The position numbers and the translations under genes are program-made. From positions 1 to 64,000 of the forward strand of contig CAZOAR010000006.1 of NCBI GenBank assembly GCA_964577985.1: 64,000 bases of DNA, written 5' to 3'. Within the stretch, counting starts at the first letter, position 1. Each line of letters starts with the position of its first letter. The notes below the pieces were generated by a model that was given only the letters and a program-made list of their open reading frames with translations, was not told the origin of the DNA and did no database searches. Below, piece by piece: positions 1 through 8,531 of this stretch. This DNA is from CAZOAR01 sp964577985. GTDB taxonomy: Bacteria; Gemmatimonadota; CAZMKB01; CAZNLH01.

Positions 1-4
1 CAAA

Positions 5-81
5 TGGTACCCCTGGCGTGATTCGAACACGCGACACCCGGTTTAGGAAACCGGTGCTCTATCCTGCTGAGCTACAGGGGC
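5..81 (-). tRNA. tRNA-Arg (anticodon CCT)
   Basis: Read on the minus strand this folds into a complete cloverleaf. The acceptor stem GCCCCTG pairs with CAGGGGT, the D-arm carries the usual TAGCTCAG, the T-arm is GCGTG-TTCGAAT-CACGC, and a CCA end is encoded at 5-7. The anticodon stem CCGGT/ACCGG encloses the loop TTCCTAA, giving anticodon CCT, which reads AGG arginine codons. A consensus promoter lies about 90 bases upstream. Confidence 0.95.
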
Positions 82-83
82 AC

Positions 84-389
84 CTTACTGTTTTGCGGGC
101 TGTTCTGGCGAGCCTGTGTCTCTAAGCGGCCATCCCGCTCGCGGGAAACACATCCGCATGGACCACTAATGATATTCTTTTTCAAAGTCTCTGTCAATAT
201 CGTGAGATGCGTGTGCCGACGCACGATGATGACATCGAATTCACCCACCGACAGACCACCCTTGAAAAGGACTTACATTTCCTCTGACGGGAACCGCGAT
301 GAAATCAATCGAGAAAGGGACCCGCTTCTGATCGACAAAAACGGATCCCTTCATGTTTCGCAAACAGATTCTCGAGTCAAATGCCGCCG
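84..389. other. Intergenic region without a recognised gene
   Basis: Between the tRNA and the stop codon of the subtilase, this roughly 300-base stretch holds only the tRNA promoter at 169-197. Short open frames cross it on both strands, but none has a ribosome-binding site or recognisable protein content. No strong hairpin plus T-tract is visible behind the subtilase. Confidence 0.6.
169..197 (-). promoter_or_regulatory. Sigma-70-type promoter for tRNA-Arg
   Basis: On the minus strand a TTGACA box (192-197) is separated by 17 bases from TATCAT (169-174). It points at the tRNA-Arg gene, whose 5' end is at 81, so the primary transcript would carry a leader of roughly 80 bases to be removed by RNase P. 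Spacing and hexamers fit the housekeeping consensus; no other gene lies downstream in this orientation. Confidence 0.7.
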
Positions 390-3380
390 CTACTTGAGCA
401 ACAGCATGCGACGAGTCTGCTCGAACTCTCCGGAGGTGAGCCGGTAGAGGTATACACCTGATGAGAGTGTTTCTCCACCATCTCCCCTTCCATTCCACTG
501 CACGGAGTAACGACCAGGAGCCTTACTGCCGTCAACAATCGTCCTGACTTTCCTTCCCCTCACGTCGAAGATCTCGAGGTTCACCCTCTCTCCCGCGCCA
601 TCCGGAACCTCGTAACGAATAGTAGTGGACGGATTGAAGGGATTGGGGTAGTTCTGAGAAAGCGAAAACGCTCTCGGGAGGACCGCTCCTCCGCCGTGCC
701 CACTATCACCCACGCCCACAGGGGAACCATACATCTCCCTGGCAGCATTCAGGTTGTTAATTAAATCCTCGTGGTCAGTTCCGGCAAGGATAGCGAACGC
801 GGCAACAACCGAGTCTCCCGCCGCGATGTCAAATGGCCCGGTCGTCAGGACGTACGACCAGTCCTGGCCGTTCCCCGAGTAATCTGCGATTCCGCCACTC
901 ATGGAGGCCCAGTACTCCGCCTTGCTGAAATCATAACCACCGGCCTGATTGTCTATCAGGTCGAAGGAGGCGATACCGGGTTCGGTCAGAACATGGACGC
1001 CGCAATGCGTGTTGGATTGAAGGTTCCACATGTAACCGACGTCATAGGCGGTGTCGACGGCGGCATTATTCCGCGGCGTTCCGAAAAATGGAAGGACGTC
1101 CCAGTCCATGTACGTGCCGATGTAAAGATTGCTGATATCACTCGACGAGTCGATCCCCGTGTTGTGAATAGTGGTCTCGACAATGACAAAATCGTCATGA
1201 GTTGTGTCGCTCCAGGCATAACTCCTCTGGGTTATCTCCACATCCATGGGGTTATCGGATCCTGAATCGCTGTACCTGCTGAACCCATCCTGGTCGCTGA
1301 CCGTTCCGGGAGTGTTCATCTGCATTTCACCACCAGGCACGAGCTGCCAGTCCGTAGCTTCCGTACCCGCCGGGTCTGTACGAGCAGAGTGAGAGACGTG
1401 CAGGGAGTCATACCCCGCGATAAAGGATCCCTCAAAGAGATGGTCGTCATGGCTGTCTATGGGGAAGACAAAACCACTCCCCGCGGACTGCTCCTGCGCC
1501 CATCCAAGTTTCCCGCCGTCCGACACCGAGAAGAGGACGTTCCCCACGTTGTGATCCGCCATGGTTATCATGAACGGCGTACGTAGAGAAACCTCCAGTT
1601 GCCTTGTATACGCGCCGCCATCGGCTGTAACGTCCAGCGTCATTCCTATATCATGGGCACCCGGCGTCAACGAGTCGAGGCTGACGTGGAATGGAGCACC
1701 ACTGTTGTTCCCCGTCATGTCCCGATCAATATCCCCGAAGGTCGAGAAGTCCGAGTCAATTGTCACGTAAGGATCGGGGGTCGTGAGGCTGAGTGTAGCC
1801 TCAACGCCTGTTGTGTTTATCCCCTGGTTTCCAAGATATACGATAAAATCAAACGACTCGCCCGCCTCCGGCTCACCGTCTCCTCCGTCTGACACGACCG
1901 ACCCGCTCAAGACTATCCTGGGAGCCCTTTCCAGCAGCAGAACCTCGCTGGCGGCCGCCACAAGATCCGGGATACCATGTCCGTAGTCATTGTCCTCCCC
2001 GAGGGTTCCGAGATCCGTAGCCGTGTTCATCATTATCTCCATGAGCTCCGTTCCCGTCGCGTAGGAGGCGACATCCCTCAGCAACGCGAGTGCTCCGGCC
2101 ACATAAGGACCCGAAAATGAGGTCCCCGCCCATCCAAAAGTATAGCCCCCTCCTCGATTCGACGTCCGTATGTTCGTTCCGTGGGCGACTACCTCCGGCT
2201 TTATGGTCGATCCATCGCAGCTTGAGGGACCGCGACTGCTGAAGCTGGCGATCGTGTTGCTCGGATTGGTCGCTCCGACGGCAAACGCGTTTGTAGGCGT
2301 GGTAATGCGGCTCGCCGGAGACCCTGTAGTTTGAGGGCCTGGCCCGTCGTTTCCTGCTGACCATACGACCATAATTCCGGCCGCCATATTCGCATCGATG
2401 GAGGACCAGTAGCCTGCCCCGCAGCCGGGACCCGATCCCCATGAATTGTTGATAACATCAGGCACGTCATCGATAGTCGCGGGGTCTCCGTCCGGATCGA
2501 TGGTCCACTCGAACGCACCGGTAAAGGCCGACGACGACGAGGTTCCACCTTCAAAGACGTTCGCGGCGATCCATTCCGCGTCAATGGCCACACCGACCGT
2601 GTCACCCGTCGCATGATCCACTCCAACCATACAACCCATCGTTCCGGTTCCGTGACCATCATCGTCTACCGGAAAGGAGCTGCCATTATAGGGATCAAAC
2701 CATGCATCCCCTGCAGCAACACCAGGATCATTTCCGCGCCAGCGGTCTGTCAAAGCGGGATGGTTGCCATCGACCCCGGTATCGAGGTTGCAGACAAGGA
2801 CACCGGCACCCGTGATCCCCATTCGCCAGAGTGAGTCGGCGTTCAGAGAACTCACACCGTGTTCAATGCCCAGGTTGGTTGTGGGGGGGTCTTCGCCCAG
2901 CAGCGTGCTCCCCTCGTGCGCTCTGAAAGTCTCATCCAGGGGAATAATCATGTCTTCATAGATAACCCCGACGTCGGCTCTTTCTGACAACCTGTAGACA
3001 AGATCCTTCGTCAAGGTCACCGCGATGGCATTCGTCACCCAGAATGGCTGGATCTTATTGACATCTCCACTCGCCCTGGAAGCCTCAAGGAAACGCAGAA
3101 CCTCCTTCTGGGTAAGCTCCGCCTGATCCCGTAACGCGAGGACGATCGTTTCATGTCGCTTCTGACGTGTAGCACGGTCAAGAATCAGTTCGTTGTCCAG
3201 TGTTTCGAGATCCACTTCATCAGACATCATGACCATCGCGGATACCATCTCGCTGCTCTTGATCTGATCAAGCTTCGTCTCGAAGGACGGATCAATACTG
3301 CCTGACCACAGAGATGCCACGGGCCACAATACCATGAGAAAAAGAGGTGCAATCACCGCTTGAATCTTGCGATTTCTCAT
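390..3380 (-). CDS. Secreted subtilisin-like (S8) protease with FlgD/T9SS-type C-terminal domain
   Basis: A 996-residue extracellular serine endopeptidase. The start is supported by AAGGAG seven bases upstream and a following hydrophobic signal peptide (residues 1-28). An inhibitor-like propeptide follows to about residue 150. The S8 catalytic triad is complete: Asp200 (LDTGVDG), His243 (DGHGTGTMG) and Ser421 (GTSFSGP), with oxyanion Asn344 in SAGND. Beta-rich segments occupy roughly residues 500-890. The last 97 residues form a FlgD-Ig/T9SS type A-like domain containing the motif NYPNPFNP and the ending SSGVYLYRL, typical of secreted proteins in FCB-group and related phyla. Family and active site are certain; natural substrate and exact secretion route are unknown. 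The gene lies behind the btu-like operon, separated from it by 124 bases. Confidence 0.93.
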   Translation of the reverse strand: MRNRKIQAVIAPLFLMVLWPVASLWSGSIDPSFETKLDQIKSSEMVSAMVMMSDEVDLETLDNELILDRATRQKRHETIVLALRDQAELTQKEVLRFLEASRASGDVNKIQPFWVTNAIAVTLTKDLVYRLSERADVGVIYEDMIIPLDETFRAHEGSTLLGEDPPTTNLGIEHGVSSLNADSLWRMGITGAGVLVCNLDTGVDGNHPALTDRWRGNDPGVAAGDAWFDPYNGSSFPVDDDGHGTGTMGCMVGVDHATGDTVGVAIDAEWIAANVFEGGTSSSSAFTGAFEWTIDPDGDPATIDDVPDVINNSWGSGPGCGAGYWSSIDANMAAGIMVVWSAGNDGPGPQTTGSPASRITTPTNAFAVGATNPSNTIASFSSRGPSSCDGSTIKPEVVAHGTNIRTSNRGGGYTFGWAGTSFSGPYVAGALALLRDVASYATGTELMEIMMNTATDLGTLGEDNDYGHGIPDLVAAASEVLLLERAPRIVLSGSVVSDGGDGEPEAGESFDFIVYLGNQGINTTGVEATLSLTTPDPYVTIDSDFSTFGDIDRDMTGNNSGAPFHVSLDSLTPGAHDIGMTLDVTADGGAYTRQLEVSLRTPFMITMADHNVGNVLFSVSDGGKLGWAQEQSAGSGFVFPIDSHDDHLFEGSFIAGYDSLHVSHSARTDPAGTEATDWQLVPGGEMQMNTPGTVSDQDGFSRYSDSGSDNPMDVEITQRSYAWSDTTHDDFVIVETTIHNTGIDSSSDISNLYIGTYMDWDVLPFFGTPRNNAAVDTAYDVGYMWNLQSNTHCGVHVLTEPGIASFDLIDNQAGGYDFSKAEYWASMSGGIADYSGNGQDWSYVLTTGPFDIAAGDSVVAAFAILAGTDHEDLINNLNAAREMYGSPVGVGDSGHGGGAVLPRAFSLSQNYPNPFNPSTTIRYEVPDGAGERVNLEIFDVRGRKVRTIVDGSKAPGRYSVQWNGRGDGGETLSSGVYLYRLTSGEFEQTRRMLLLK

Positions 3381-3475
3381 GCGTACTCCTTCTTTGGGTT
3401 GAGGTTGTAACTTCCTGCTACGGTGAAATAAACGAGATATGAAACCTTAAACTTATAACAAAGGGGCGCTTAAAT

Positions 3476-3493
3476 CTGTAATCTCCGTTACAG
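3476..3493 (-). terminator. Possible weak terminator or attenuator hairpin behind the TonB receptor gene
   Basis: A perfect 6-bp inverted repeat (CTGTAA/TTACAG) with a 6-base loop starts 12 bases after the receptor stop codon. On the minus strand it is followed by ATTTAAG rather than a clean T-run, so it may only weaken read-through into the subtilase gene or protect the mRNA 3' end. Confidence 0.35.
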
Positions 3494-3504
3494 TAGAGGT
3501 TTCC

Positions 3505-5295
3505 TCAATCGTAGAAGTTCCACGAGAATCCGAATCGATTTGTTCGGTCCGACGTTACGCTCCCGCTGACGACATTGAAGCGGCTGTCGAAAACGTTGCG
3601 AATGGTATAGAAAATGGTGAGGTCCACGACGCTTACTCTCAGGTTGGTGTCCAGGTGACGATAGTCCATGTCGATTGTCGAGGCTACTCCCTCCGCCTGT
3701 TTTCTGCCATCCACCAGCGTACCTGACACGCGGCACGAGCATTTTATAACGTCGTTTCTGAAGGACTTGCGTATCTCCGCTGTCCCGGCGAGATGATTGC
3801 GGGGCACGGACACTCCTTCCGCCTCCTCAGGAAATGCCTGAACGTCTATCCCTTGATAACCCAGTGAAAAGAGAAGAATTTTCCCTATGCCGAAGGACGT
3901 TTGAACCCTCCAGCCGATCTCTCTCTGCTCCGCATCCGACCAGTCACAGCCGATGCCGTCTGAGTCCTTGAACGAATACGCACCCCGATGCCAGCGTCTG
4001 AACAGAGCGAGTGAACTTGTGAGACCACGGACCGCACACATGAGCCCGGTCTCGATTACGCTCTCCTCCCCTACTCTTTCGGATTTCTGCTGCAACCGTT
4101 CTCGAATCGTCGGCCTATGTTCTGTTCTCCAGAGAGATACATAGAGCGATGATGAACTGTTGATGAGCTGAGACGCATTGAGGGAACCGTTCCAGCTTCT
4201 GTAGCGTGAGCCTTCCTTCTCCCATCGTCCGATGAGAGTCAGTGAAGGAAAAGGAGCGTTATCGAATGTCGTGCCTGTGAAGAGAGAAAATGTCTCCGTC
4301 TCACCATAACCATCAACCGTCAGAAACTCCTCCTCGGCGCCCGCGGTCGCCTGAAGGCCGGGCCCTATTTTGAAAGTACCCTTCATGCTCGCCCCTTGTC
4401 GTTTCCCGCGTATCTCGCTGACGACTCCGGAGAGGGAGACATCAGTGCTGTCTCTTCGGTGTTCCGAATAGAAAGCGGAGAACTCCAGGGGGGTCGAACT
4501 GCCGGGCATGAGTACCGCCCTTGCGTTGAGGTGGGTCAGCCCTCTCTTCATCTCACCGGTGGTTCCTTCGTTTCCCGCAGACTCCAGCGATGAAGAAGTC
4601 CCGCTGGCCGAAAGACCAAGGTCAATTCCATCCCATCGTTCTTCGTTCGCTCGAAAGTGATACTGGAACAAAGAGTAGTCCCCGGTATCTCCGAAGCCAC
4701 TTGTGGATATTCTGCTGACAGATGAAGAGATAGCTATTCTGTCTTTCGACAGACCGCGCCGAAATGCCCCGCCTAAGATGCTGGCATGGTAGGAGCCGCC
4801 AGCAAGTGCGAGCCGACTGAAGGGCTCTCCTCCTTTATACCCCCTTGTAATGATCCTTATGGTTCCCCCGGAGGCGCGGGTTCCTTTCTGGAGACAGCCG
4901 CCAGATCTGGTTATCTCTATCCTCTCTACCGCCGACAACGGTATCATGTTTGTGTCGAAAGAACCACTGAAAGGATCGTTGATCACATCGCCATCGAGTA
5001 TGTACAGAATACGATCCGGCGCAAAACCCTCGAATGACACCTCTCCGGGAGACTCGATATACCCCCTCTCCAGGACCTCCAGGCCAGCCATGGTATCCAG
5101 TATCTCCCCCAGGACGACAGCCCCGCTGGCCTCTATATCAGCTTCAGTAATGACGACTGTCGGTGGAGAGGCAGAATGGGACGCAGCAGCCTCATCGGAC
5201 TGGTCCGGCAGCAACAACGCGGGGGCCATGGCACCGGACAGGGCCAGTTGAAAGAATAGAAGAGATAGCTGCCGCGCGTTGATTCTTCTCCTCAT
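3505..5295 (-). CDS. TonB-dependent outer-membrane receptor (BtuB-like)
   Basis: A 596-residue protein, close to the usual BtuB length. An N-terminal signal segment (about residues 1-25) is followed by a TVVIT stretch that resembles a TonB box. A plug domain follows (about residues 45-155, with LDGDVINDPFSG, and ERIEITRSGG leading to GGTIRIITR). The remainder is an amphipathic beta-barrel ending in an aromatic residue close to the C-terminus (SWNFYD). The start ATG overlaps the stop of the ABC ATPase gene by 4 bases, so receptor and importer are translationally coupled. The genetic context and BtuF-like binding protein favour a corrinoid as substrate, but an iron-siderophore or haem cannot be excluded from sequence alone. 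Confidence 0.88.
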   Translation of the reverse strand: MRRRINARQLSLLFFQLALSGAMAPALLLPDQSDEAAASHSASPPTVVITEADIEASGAVVLGEILDTMAGLEVLERGYIESPGEVSFEGFAPDRILYILDGDVINDPFSGSFDTNMIPLSAVERIEITRSGGCLQKGTRASGGTIRIITRGYKGGEPFSRLALAGGSYHASILGGAFRRGLSKDRIAISSSVSRISTSGFGDTGDYSLFQYHFRANEERWDGIDLGLSASGTSSSLESAGNEGTTGEMKRGLTHLNARAVLMPGSSTPLEFSAFYSEHRRDSTDVSLSGVVSEIRGKRQGASMKGTFKIGPGLQATAGAEEEFLTVDGYGETETFSLFTGTTFDNAPFPSLTLIGRWEKEGSRYRSWNGSLNASQLINSSSSLYVSLWRTEHRPTIRERLQQKSERVGEESVIETGLMCAVRGLTSSLALFRRWHRGAYSFKDSDGIGCDWSDAEQREIGWRVQTSFGIGKILLFSLGYQGIDVQAFPEEAEGVSVPRNHLAGTAEIRKSFRNDVIKCSCRVSGTLVDGRKQAEGVASTIDMDYRHLDTNLRVSVVDLTIFYTIRNVFDSRFNVVSGSVTSDRTNRFGFSWNFYD

Positions 5296-6119
5296 TCGGC
5301 GGATTGCCCTCCACGTACATCATCCCATGGCAGGCAGACTGAAATGCCCGTAGCCCCCTCCTCCACTCTCATCCTGACCCCGTAGGTCTCATACAAACGA
5401 TCGGGGCGGACAATCTCGTCGGCAGGTCCACTGGCCACGATCCTGCCACCCGCCAGAAGGTTTACACGATCCGCGATGTGAGCAATCAGGTTGATGTCGT
5501 GCGAGACGATGCCTATTGCCAGATGGGCTTCCGATCGCAGTGCCTCCAGCAATTTCGCCAGCTCCATCTGGTGGCGGACGTCAAGCGATGAGGTGGGCTC
5601 ATCGAGAAGCAGGATAGGGGTTTCCTGGGCGAGTGACCTGGCGATCATCACTCGTTGGACTTCTCCCGCAGAGAGTTGAGTGACGGGTTTCGCGATGTAA
5701 TCCTGAATTCCCATCCTCTCCATGGCTTCGATTGTCTTCTCCCTGTCCTCCCTGCTTTCGCCACCGAAGGTCGGTATATATGGGTGCCTGCCCATCATCA
5801 CCACCTCCCCGACAGTGAAATCGAAGATCAACTCGGTGCTTTGCGCTACAACCGCTATTTCCCTGGCAATCTCCATTCTCCTGTATGTTTCGATATCCCG
5901 CCTGTGAAGAAGCACCTTCCCTTCTCCGGGCTTGAGAAGACCCGCCATAAGACGAAGTAGTGTCGTCTTGCCGCTGCCGTTCTCGCCGAGGATACCGACC
6001 ACCTCACCACCCCTGATCGTCAGGCTCACGGACTCGAGTATGGGCCTTTCCGCGTAATTGAAGGAGACCTCCCCAGCCTCGAGCATGTATTCATTCTCTT
6101 CCGGCTGTTCTGTCACCAT
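5292..6119 (-). CDS. ABC importer ATP-binding protein, BtuD/FhuC family
   Basis: A 275-residue cytoplasmic ATPase energising uptake of a metal chelate such as cobalamin. Walker A GENGSGKT is at 45-52, the ABC signature LSAGE at 149-153 and Walker B ILLLDE at 169-174, followed by the D-loop SSLD and the switch histidine in VSHD. The gene overlaps the permease stop by 7 bases and the receptor start by 4, forming a tight btuF-btuC-btuD-receptor operon. The C-terminal extension (about residues 230-275) is typical of this family. The exact substrate is inferred only from neighbours. Confidence 0.93.
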   Translation of the reverse strand: MVTEQPEENEYMLEAGEVSFNYAERPILESVSLTIRGGEVVGILGENGSGKTTLLRLMAGLLKPGEGKVLLHRRDIETYRRMEIAREIAVVAQSTELIFDFTVGEVVMMGRHPYIPTFGGESREDREKTIEAMERMGIQDYIAKPVTQLSAGEVQRVMIARSLAQETPILLLDEPTSSLDVRHQMELAKLLEALRSEAHLAIGIVSHDINLIAHIADRVNLLAGGRIVASGPADEIVRPDRLYETYGVRMRVEEGATGISVCLPWDDVRGGQSAE

Positions 6120-7087
6120 TTTCTCTTTCGAAGGAGATAAAGGAAAAACGGAGCACCGAAAATCGACGTTATTACTCCAACGGGAATCTCCTGCACCATG
6201 ATGACCCTGGCCAGGGCGTCGGCCAGGATCAGGAGAATCCCTCCGGCAAGAGCACTGGCGGGGATCAGAAAACGATGATCCGGCCCGAATGCCATGCGGA
6301 TGATGTGAGGAACGACCAGCCCCACAAAACCTATGAGGCCGCTGATCGACACGACAGCCCCTGTCATTATAGACGCGGCGAAAAAGAGTAGAATTTTCTC
6401 CCGCTCGACGCTCAACCCCAGGCTTCTGGCCGACTCTTCACCAAGGGCCATCAGGTTCAGATTCGTCGACCTGACGAAAATAATACCGAACCCGACCGCC
6501 GACATTACAATTATGACGACGAGGAGGATCATTGTGTCGTTAGTAAACACGATGCTGAGGCTGCCCATAAGAATATAGAGTATCTCGTGTGTTTCCTCTC
6601 CGGAGACGCTCAAGATAAACATGATAGCCGAGCCGAGAAAAGCGCTGACTATTATTCCAGCCAGGACGAGTGAGTCCCTGGGGATGCGCCCTTCCACACA
6701 GGCAAGCCTGTACACGAGCAGAATTGTGGCGAACGACCCGAGAAAGGCGAAAACGGGTATGATAAGAGGCTTGAGCGACAGAAAATAGTGGCCGACAAAC
6801 AGGCCGATTGTCGCCCCCAGCGCTCCACCAGTGGATGTGCCCAGTATATACGGGTCCGCGAGTGGATTCCTCAGAATTCCCTGAAAGACGGCACCGGCCA
6901 CGGCAAGAGAGCTTCCCACAACGACCCCGAGGATCACACGTGGAAGCCTGACGCGAAGGACTATGTAGAGGTCCGTGTCGGAGGCACCTATCATGGTGCA
7001 TATGAAAATCAAAGCCACGAGAATCAACCCGAGAAGCAACAGGCTGAGCATCGAATCTATCTTATTCTTCGTCCAGATAGTTACCAT
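6113..7087 (-). CDS. ABC importer permease, BtuC/FecCD family
   Basis: An integral membrane permease of about 324 residues with the family's usual ~10 transmembrane helices. Conserved FecCD signatures are GAVFQGILRNPLADP in the first third and the IGFVGLVVPHIIR segment near the cytoplasmic coupling helix. The open frame extends 33 codons further upstream, but those codons lie inside the binding-protein gene, are charged, and lack family similarity. I therefore place the start at the ATG at 7087, which still overlaps the upstream gene by 26 bases. An ATG at 7051 is an alternative. It partners the ATPase and binding protein beside it. Confidence 0.88.
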   Translation of the reverse strand: MVTIWTKNKIDSMLSLLLLGLILVALIFICTMIGASDTDLYIVLRVRLPRVILGVVVGSSLAVAGAVFQGILRNPLADPYILGTSTGGALGATIGLFVGHYFLSLKPLIIPVFAFLGSFATILLVYRLACVEGRIPRDSLVLAGIIVSAFLGSAIMFILSVSGEETHEILYILMGSLSIVFTNDTMILLVVIIVMSAVGFGIIFVRSTNLNLMALGEESARSLGLSVEREKILLFFAASIMTGAVVSISGLIGFVGLVVPHIIRMAFGPDHRFLIPASALAGGILLILADALARVIMVQEIPVGVITSIFGAPFFLYLLRKRKW

Positions 7088-8021
7088 ACCTGGTTTTCGC
7101 CTCAAGGAGCCTTTCGAAAAGTTCTCTCGTGCCCTGGATAGATCTCGGACCCGGCCTGGAGATACGGTCCTCATCGAGATCATCATATACCATACCGTAT
7201 TTCACGGCATCAATCCTGGCCCATCCCCAACGCTTCGTCAGATTCTCCGGTGTCGTAGACGACGTAAATATAAATATGATCTGCGGGTTGCGGGCTATTA
7301 TTATCTCCGGGCTTATGGCCGCGTAGTCCCTCGCGATATCGCGGGCGATGTTGTTCCCGCCGGCCACCTCGATAAGCCGGCCTACAAACGAGTTTTCGCC
7401 CGCCGTCATCAGTGGATGAGAGGAAATCTCCAGGTAGACTCTCAGCATGGTAGATTCTCCCAGAGCGTTTTCTACCTCGTTCTTCAACTTGTCCAGTTCA
7501 TCCTCCAGAGAGTCTGCAAGCGCGCCAGCACGCTCATGGGTGTCTGTAATATCACCTATTGCCCTGATCGAACGAAAAAGTCCTTCATAACTACTCGGGA
7601 AACAAACATATACGGGTATCCCGAGATCCTCAATGTTCCTTACGAAACGCTCCTGCTCGCGTGAACTCGAGATTACAAGGTCTGGCCTGAGCGCCAGGAT
7701 TCGCTCCAGGTTGATGAGAGAGAAACTGCCCACTCTTTCGATCTCCAGTGCCTCGGGCGGGTAATTGCAATATTCCGTGGCCCCGACTATTCTATCGCCT
7801 GCGCCGATCGCAAACAGTATCTCGGTGGCGTTAGGCGCAAGCGATATAATCCGCACCGGTACCCTATCGAGGTTGATCTCTCTCCCCAGATCATCCCTGA
7901 CAACATCCGTAACCGTCGGGGACCCGTGAGAGGTTCTCCCACCCGAATCGGGCTCCGTGCACCCCGGTACAATCATGGACAAGATGACAATCAGGCACAT
8001 CGCCCCTCTGCGGGCGTTCAT
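7062..8021 (-). CDS. Periplasmic corrinoid/iron-complex binding lipoprotein, BtuF-like
   Basis: The substrate-binding component of the importer. From the ATG at 8021 the protein begins with a short signal peptide ending in a lipobox-like VPGC at about residues 18-21, so it is probably a lipoprotein. The start of the mature domain (IISLAPNATEILFAIGAGDRIVG, shown as key blocks ISLAP, NATEIL, GAGDRIVG) and the CNYPP segment are characteristic of BtuF/FepB-type class III binding proteins. The open frame continues upstream to a TTG at 8150, but that extension would bury the signal peptide and has no ribosome-binding site. The gene is first in its operon behind a strong promoter and a roughly 330-base leader. 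Confidence 0.85.
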   Translation of the reverse strand: MNARRGAMCLIVILSMIVPGCTEPDSGGRTSHGSPTVTDVVRDDLGREINLDRVPVRIISLAPNATEILFAIGAGDRIVGATEYCNYPPEALEIERVGSFSLINLERILALRPDLVISSSREQERFVRNIEDLGIPVYVCFPSSYEGLFRSIRAIGDITDTHERAGALADSLEDELDKLKNEVENALGESTMLRVYLEISSHPLMTAGENSFVGRLIEVAGGNNIARDIARDYAAISPEIIIARNPQIIFIFTSSTTPENLTKRWGWARIDAVKYGMVYDDLDEDRISRPGPRSIQGTRELFERLLEAKTRYGNYLDEE

Positions 8022-8288
8022 GCGTCTGGTTAACCACTCAACGTTCGGGGCGCCATTAGTGCCGGTTCTATTTGCCACTCGATTCCGCCACAACTTCCGT
8101 AAAAGGTCGCACAGATTCATTTCAAATGGAAAAACAGTTGATGAAAACAATTTGGAGGGAACATGCGCCGGAAAAACCGGGATGAACTCGGAGTTGATTC
8201 TCGTACCCGTCCAACCGGAGGAGCAATGTTCTCAGGGAATATACATAAACAAAGGCGCAATTCCACTAATATGACGACGAGCGTCCTT

Positions 8289-8327
8289 TTAGTCCTCCGG
8301 ATGACGGGCATCAGACTCCAGGACTAA
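8289..8327 (-). promoter_or_regulatory. Stable hairpin in the btuF-like 5' leader
   Basis: Within the transcribed leader an 8-bp stem (TTAGTCCT/AGGACTAA) encloses a second smaller stem (GATG/CATC around CCCGT). No T-run follows, so it is not an ordinary terminator. I searched this leader by eye for the B12 box and other cobalamin riboswitch core elements and did not find them. The structure could be a regulatory element or simply 5' stabilisation. Confidence 0.45.
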
Positions 8328-8353
8328 GAGTATCCTGCGTTAGAATACAACTA

Positions 8354-8383
8354 ATTATATCACAGAGTTGCATGCGATGTCAA
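8354..8383 (-). promoter_or_regulatory. Consensus sigma-70 promoter for the BtuCDF/TonB-receptor operon
   Basis: On the minus strand TTGACA (8378-8383) and TATAAT (8354-8359) are both perfect hexamers separated by 18 bases. Transcription would begin near 8347, leaving a long leader before the binding-protein gene. Such a strong core promoter with a long leader usually implies control by a repressor or by the leader itself. Confidence 0.85.
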
Positions 8384-8531
8384 GTCAAAGATGATTCTGG
8401 GGTTTCCCCTGTTCTTCTGATCGTCATCTGCAGCATCAGAAAGGATATATAGCAATTTAATTAGATTTTCCGGGGAAACTCGTGAAAGATAATTCACCCA
8501 CGGGAATGTATCATGTCTCCGACTCCGGAGA
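8384..8531. other. Intergenic stretch between the btu promoter and the zinc-finger gene
   Basis: No gene seen. On the minus strand a 7-bp inverted repeat (TTCTGAT/ATCAGAA, around 8415-8441) follows the end of the upstream gene and might act as a weak transcription stop, though no T-tract accompanies it. Confidence 0.35.

Noticed and set aside
169..447. 92-codon plus-strand open frame near the tRNA
   Set aside because: It covers the tRNA promoter and the antisense of the subtilase end; no start signal.
8021..8347. Cobalamin riboswitch in the btu-like leader
   Set aside because: Expected from context, but the B12 box and core elements were not found by eye; only a generic hairpin is present.
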